A stretch of 64,000 nucleotides of DNA. Origin: Flavobacteriales bacterium (GTDB lineage: Bacteria > Bacteroidota > Bacteroidia > Flavobacteriales_F > PHOS-HE28). The DNA is taken from assembly GCA_016721005.1 (NCBI GenBank), contig JADKJM010000019.1, positions 682,001 to 746,000 on the forward strand. Direction: 5' to 3'. The position numbers and the translations under genes are program-made. The notes beneath the pieces were generated by a model. The model ran no database searches, was not told where the DNA came from, and saw nothing but the letters and a program-made list of their open reading frames with translations. Numbering within the stretch: position 1 is the first letter of the stretch; each line of letters begins with the position of its first letter. Shown piece by piece: positions 60,963 through 64,000 of the stretch.

Positions 60963-62084
60963 ATGGCAAAGAAGAAAGGAACAGCGAAGAGCGGGAAGCG
61001 GAAGGTCGCGTTGATCACCGGGGTCACCGGGCAGGATGGTGCCTACCTCAGCGAATTGCTGCTGAACAAGGGCTACGAAGTGCATGGCGTAAAGCGCCGC
61101 AGTTCGTTGTTCAACACCGATCGCATCGATCACCTCTACCACGACATGCATGAGAAGGGTCGTCCCTTCCACCTGCACTATGGCGACCTTACCGACAGCG
61201 TCAATTGCCTGCGGCTTGTGAAGGAGATCCAGCCCGACGAGATCTACAACCTGGCGGCTATGAGCCATGTGGCCGTGAGCTTCGAATTACCGGAGTACAC
61301 CGCGAATGCCGATGGCATTGGAACCCTCCGGTTCCTGGAAGCGATCCGGATCCTCGGCTTGGAGAAGAAAACGCGCTTCTACCAAGCGAGCACCAGTGAA
61401 TTGTATGGCGGCGTGTTGCCGCACGCGCAGAACGAGGAGACGCCGTTCTACCCGAAGAGTCCTTACGGCGTGGCCAAGCTTTACGGCTTCTGGATCACCA
61501 AGAACTATCGCGAGAGCTACAACATGTTCGCGTGCAATGGCATCCTCTTCAACCACGAGAGCCCATTGCGCGGTGAGACCTTCGTGACGCGCAAGATCAC
61601 GCGCGCCGTGGCCAAGATCAAGCTCGGCCTGCAGCAGACGCTTTACCTCGGTAACCTCGACGCCAAGCGCGATTGGGGCCATGCCAAGGATTATGTGGAA
61701 GGCATGTGGTTGATGCTACAGGCCGACAAGCCCGATGACTTCGTGCTCGCCACCGGCAAGACCTACACCGTGCGCCACTTCATCGATCTGGCGTTCGGCG
61801 AAGTCGGCATCAAGCTCGAATGGAAAGGGAAGGGTGTGAACGAAAAGGGCATCGACAAGAAGACCGGCAAGACGCTCGTTGCCATCGACAAGCGCTATTA
61901 CCGCCCCGCGGAAGTGGACCACTTGGAAGGCGACCCGCGCAAGGCGCAGCGCGTGCTGGGTTGGAAACACAAGTACGACCTGAAGGCGCTGGTGAAGGAA
62001 ATGGTGGCCAGCGATGTGGAACTCTTCAAGCGCGATGTATACCTGAAGAAGGGAGGACACAAGATCCTGCACGAGCAGGAGTGA
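60963..62084 (+). CDS. gmd: GDP-mannose 4,6-dehydratase
   Basis: A 373-aa short-chain dehydrogenase/reductase-type enzyme that converts GDP-mannose to GDP-4-keto-6-deoxymannose, the first step to GDP-L-fucose. The N-terminal NADP loop is GVTGQDG (20-26). The GMD-specific VKRRSSLFNTDRID, the catalytic STSELYGG and YGVAK (Tyr-xxx-Lys), FNHESPLRGETFVTRKI and YYRPAEVDHLEGDPRKA are all present. The gene is followed by fcl. The stop codon lies inside the hairpin at 62079-62102. Confidence 0.97.
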   Translation: MAKKKGTAKSGKRKVALITGVTGQDGAYLSELLLNKGYEVHGVKRRSSLFNTDRIDHLYHDMHEKGRPFHLHYGDLTDSVNCLRLVKEIQPDEIYNLAAMSHVAVSFELPEYTANADGIGTLRFLEAIRILGLEKKTRFYQASTSELYGGVLPHAQNEETPFYPKSPYGVAKLYGFWITKNYRESYNMFACNGILFNHESPLRGETFVTRKITRAVAKIKLGLQQTLYLGNLDAKRDWGHAKDYVEGMWLMLQADKPDDFVLATGKTYTVRHFIDLAFGEVGIKLEWKGKGVNEKGIDKKTGKTLVAIDKRYYRPAEVDHLEGDPRKAQRVLGWKHKYDLKALVKEMVASDVELFKRDVYLKKGGHKILHEQE

Positions 62085-62102
62085 TCGCTGACGCGATCAC
62101 TC
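62079..62102. repeat. 10-bp-stem palindrome over the gmd stop codon
   Basis: GAGTGATCGC-TGAC-GCGATCACTC; the TGA stop of gmd is at 62082-62084 inside the left arm. It is followed by the GGGCGGGAAATTTCCCGCCC palindrome at 62109-62128. Confidence 0.75.
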
Positions 62103-62108
62103 GGGTAA

Positions 62109-62128
62109 GGGCGGGAAATTTCCCGCCC
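62109..62128. repeat. perfect 20-bp GGGCGGGAAATTTCCCGCCC palindrome before fcl
   Basis: Preceded by GGGTAA and ending 14 bp before the fcl ATG. It differs by only a few bases from the element before nrdA (20591-20612), and both lie just before a start codon. Confidence 0.8.
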
Positions 62129-62142
62129 CAACAACGGATAGA

Positions 62143-63081
62143 ATGAACAAGCAAGACAAGATCTACATCGCAGGCCACCGCGGCATGGTGGGCTCGGCCA
62201 TCGTGCGCCGTTTGCAAAAGGATGGCTTCACGAACATCATCACACGCACCAGCAAGGAACTCGACCTGAAGGAACAAGTTGCCGTTCGCGACTTCTTCAA
62301 GAGCGAGAAGCCCGACGTGGTGGTGCTGGCTGCAGCCAAGGTGGGTGGCATCCACGCGAACAATGTCTACCGTGCACAATTCCTGTACGAGAACCTGATG
62401 ATCGAAAGCAACGTGATCCATTCCGCTTATGAGAACGGAGTGAAGAAGCTGCTCTTCCTCGGTTCATCCTGCATCTACCCGAAGCTCGCACCGCAACCGT
62501 TGAAGGAGGAAAGCCTGCTCACCGGCCTGCTGGAACAGACCAACGAGCCTTATGCCATCGCCAAGATCGCGGGGATCAAATTGGCCGAGAGCTACCGTCG
62601 GCAGTACGGTGCGAACTTCATCAGCGCCATGCCCACCAATCTCTACGGGCCCAACGATAACTACGACCTGAACAACAGCCACGTGCTGCCTGCACTGATC
62701 CGCAAGTTCCACACGGCGAAGATCTCCGGAGCAGATCAGGTGGAAGTGTGGGGCACCGGCTCGCCCATGCGCGAATTCCTTCATGTGGATGACCTCGCCG
62801 ACGCCTGCTTCTTTCTCTTGCAGAACTACGATGAGGAGATGTTCGTGAACATCGGTACGGGCGAGGACCTCACCATCAAGGCGCTGGCGGAAATGATCAA
62901 GGAGATCGTGGGCTACACCGGTGAACTGAAGTGGAACACCGACAAACCGGACGGCACCCCGCGCAAGCTCATGGATGTGTCACGCTTGCACAACCTGGGT
63001 TGGAAGCACCGCATCGGTTTGCGCGAAGGCATCACGGCCGTGTACGCGGAGTTCGCGAAGAGCGAATTGGCGAAGGCCTGA
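62143..63081 (+). CDS. fcl: GDP-L-fucose synthase
   Basis: A 312-aa epimerase-reductase that converts the product of Gmd to GDP-L-fucose, used in surface polysaccharides. The NADP loop is GHRGMVG (11-17). FLGSSCIYPKLAPQPLKEES, YAIAKIAG (Tyr-xxx-Lys), NLYGPNDNYD and REFLHVDDLADACFFLL are family signatures. The 58-bp spacer to gmd carries two palindromes, so relative expression of the two genes may be adjusted after transcription. Confidence 0.96.
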   Translation: MNKQDKIYIAGHRGMVGSAIVRRLQKDGFTNIITRTSKELDLKEQVAVRDFFKSEKPDVVVLAAAKVGGIHANNVYRAQFLYENLMIESNVIHSAYENGVKKLLFLGSSCIYPKLAPQPLKEESLLTGLLEQTNEPYAIAKIAGIKLAESYRRQYGANFISAMPTNLYGPNDNYDLNNSHVLPALIRKFHTAKISGADQVEVWGTGSPMREFLHVDDLADACFFLLQNYDEEMFVNIGTGEDLTIKALAEMIKEIVGYTGELKWNTDKPDGTPRKLMDVSRLHNLGWKHRIGLREGITAVYAEFAKSELAKA

Positions 63082-63175
63082 GCGCTCCGTCTTTTTCGGT
63101 AGGCACTCGTCGAAAGCCACCGACCGCGATCACCGGCTTGGTGCGCTCCACCTACCTTCCCGCCGGTTTCCGCAC

Positions 63176-64000
63176 ATGCGCCGCTATCGCGTTCTTCTGG
63201 CTCTTTTTTCGATCATCGATCTGCATTCGGCATTCGCCCAGCAGAACGATGTGCCGTTGCAACGCGATATCTACATCGACGTGGAGCGTAACGCCGCGAA
63301 GCTTGATGCACGGATCCACTCCGGGCTGAAGCCGCTGATCGAGAGCCGTGCCGACCTCACCAACGTGATGGGGTACCGCGTTGATAGCTCGAAGTATTAC
63401 TACGTGGTCACGGAGAAACTCTTCAAGGAGCACTTGCTCATCGTGAATGAGGGTGACTTCCACCTCACCGTGGATCCGCTCTTCCACCAGGAGTACGGTC
63501 GGGATGAAGGCAATACGAGCGCGTACGCGGACACCACCCTGCTCTCCTTCAACACGCGCGGATTCTGGGTACGCGGGGATATCGGCCCGAAGGTGTCCTT
63601 CCAGACCATGTTCCATGAGAACCAAGGGCGTGTGCCGCAGTACCTCTACCAACGCGTGCTGCGCACGGAAGTCCTGCCGGGACAGGGACGTGTGAAGATC
63701 AAGAACGAGACCCAGTTGGATTACGGTTGGTCGCAAGGCAACGTGAGCTATTCACCCGTGAAGTGGTTGAACATCCAGCTCGGCCACGGCAAGCACTTCG
63801 TGGGGCATGGTTACCGCAGCGTGCTGCTCAGCGATAACGCGATCAACTCGCCGTACCTCGAGTTCAGCGTTCTGGCTCCGAACAGGAAGTGGCAGTATTC
63901 CACCTGGCATACCAAGTTGATGCATGGTGTTACGCGGGATGATCGGATCGCCTCCGGGGAGAGCAGCGAGAACCTGTTCTATTGGACGCGTGCCCGTTTC
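63176..64000 (+). CDS. capsule assembly Wzi-like outer-membrane protein (partial)
   Basis: The first 275 codons are in the window; the 3' end is beyond it. A signal peptide (about 1-21, ending SAFAQQ) is followed by a region with HLTVDPLFHQEYGR, then NTRGFWVRGDIGPKVSFQTM and LNIQLGHGKHFVGHGYRSVL, which are typical Wzi/capsule-assembly barrel segments in Bacteroidota. Such proteins help place polysaccharide on the outer membrane. The neighbourhood of gmd-fcl fits a polysaccharide role. Confidence 0.85.
   Translation, partial: MRRYRVLLALFSIIDLHSAFAQQNDVPLQRDIYIDVERNAAKLDARIHSGLKPLIESRADLTNVMGYRVDSSKYYYVVTEKLFKEHLLIVNEGDFHLTVDPLFHQEYGRDEGNTSAYADTTLLSFNTRGFWVRGDIGPKVSFQTMFHENQGRVPQYLYQRVLRTEVLPGQGRVKIKNETQLDYGWSQGNVSYSPVKWLNIQLGHGKHFVGHGYRSVLLSDNAINSPYLEFSVLAPNRKWQYSTWHTKLMHGVTRDDRIASGESSENLFYWTRARF

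Overview
The window looks like a chromosomal segment of a high-GC member of the Bacteroidota, probably Flavobacteriales-like and probably uncultured. The evidence is Bacteroidota-only gene families (DUF4271, DUF4270, PorP/SprF, a PorE-like OmpA protein, type IX secretion sorting domains), eukaryote-like class Ia NrdA/NrdB, single-chain glycyl-tRNA synthetase, promoter boxes of the form TAnnTTTG, and almost no Shine-Dalgarno sequences.

Region 1 (1-17.2 kb) is mostly housekeeping. It holds DUF4271-hemD-rnpA-yidD, a glutaryl-CoA dehydrogenase, the overlapping chain panC - flippase-like membrane protein - rfaE2 - radA, and divergently a GT5-like protein, DUF4270 lipoprotein and glmS. These are followed by a TM2 protein, a frameshifted superoxide dismutase, an Ala-rich lipoprotein, a CtpA-type protease, dCMP deaminase, tRNA-Leu(CAA) and glyS. 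Region 2 (17.2-23.3 kb) has an AbiEii-like toxin with its DUF6922-like partner, a DUF3109 protein and nrdB-nrdA, with several palindromic intergenic repeats.

Region 3 (23.3-29.4 kb) is an accessory island. It contains an IS4 remnant, a lower-GC trypsin-like protease, a ParE-type toxin-antitoxin pair bracketed by copies of one repeat, an internally duplicated helical protein, a 21-bp heptad-coding repeat with recurring in-frame stops, an array of about 204-bp palindromic repeats, and a GIY-YIG nuclease gene.

Region 4 (29.4-58.1 kb) is dominated by surface and secreted proteins for type IX secretion: a 976-aa and a 3248-aa type-B-sorted repeat protein, PorP/SprF, a PorE-like OmpA protein, an RCC1-repeat protein and a 2173-aa multidomain protein. 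A universal stress protein, a thioredoxin-like lipid-face reductase and a Trp/Tyr-rich exported protein lie between them. Region 5 (58.1-64 kb) has a LuxR-type regulator with an atypical receiver, small proteins, CysQ, and gmd-fcl for GDP-L-fucose, followed by the start of a Wzi-like outer-membrane protein.

The most interesting observations are: (i) the palindromic repeat and cassette-like island at 25.1-29 kb; (ii) a decayed coiled-coil heptad array whose stop codon has been amplified; (iii) at least six genes whose TAnnTTTG box lies only 4-5 nt before the start codon, which predicts leaderless mRNAs; (iv) perfect palindromes placed exactly at stop codons between co-transcribed genes; and (v) a REP-like repeat inside the nrdA coding region.
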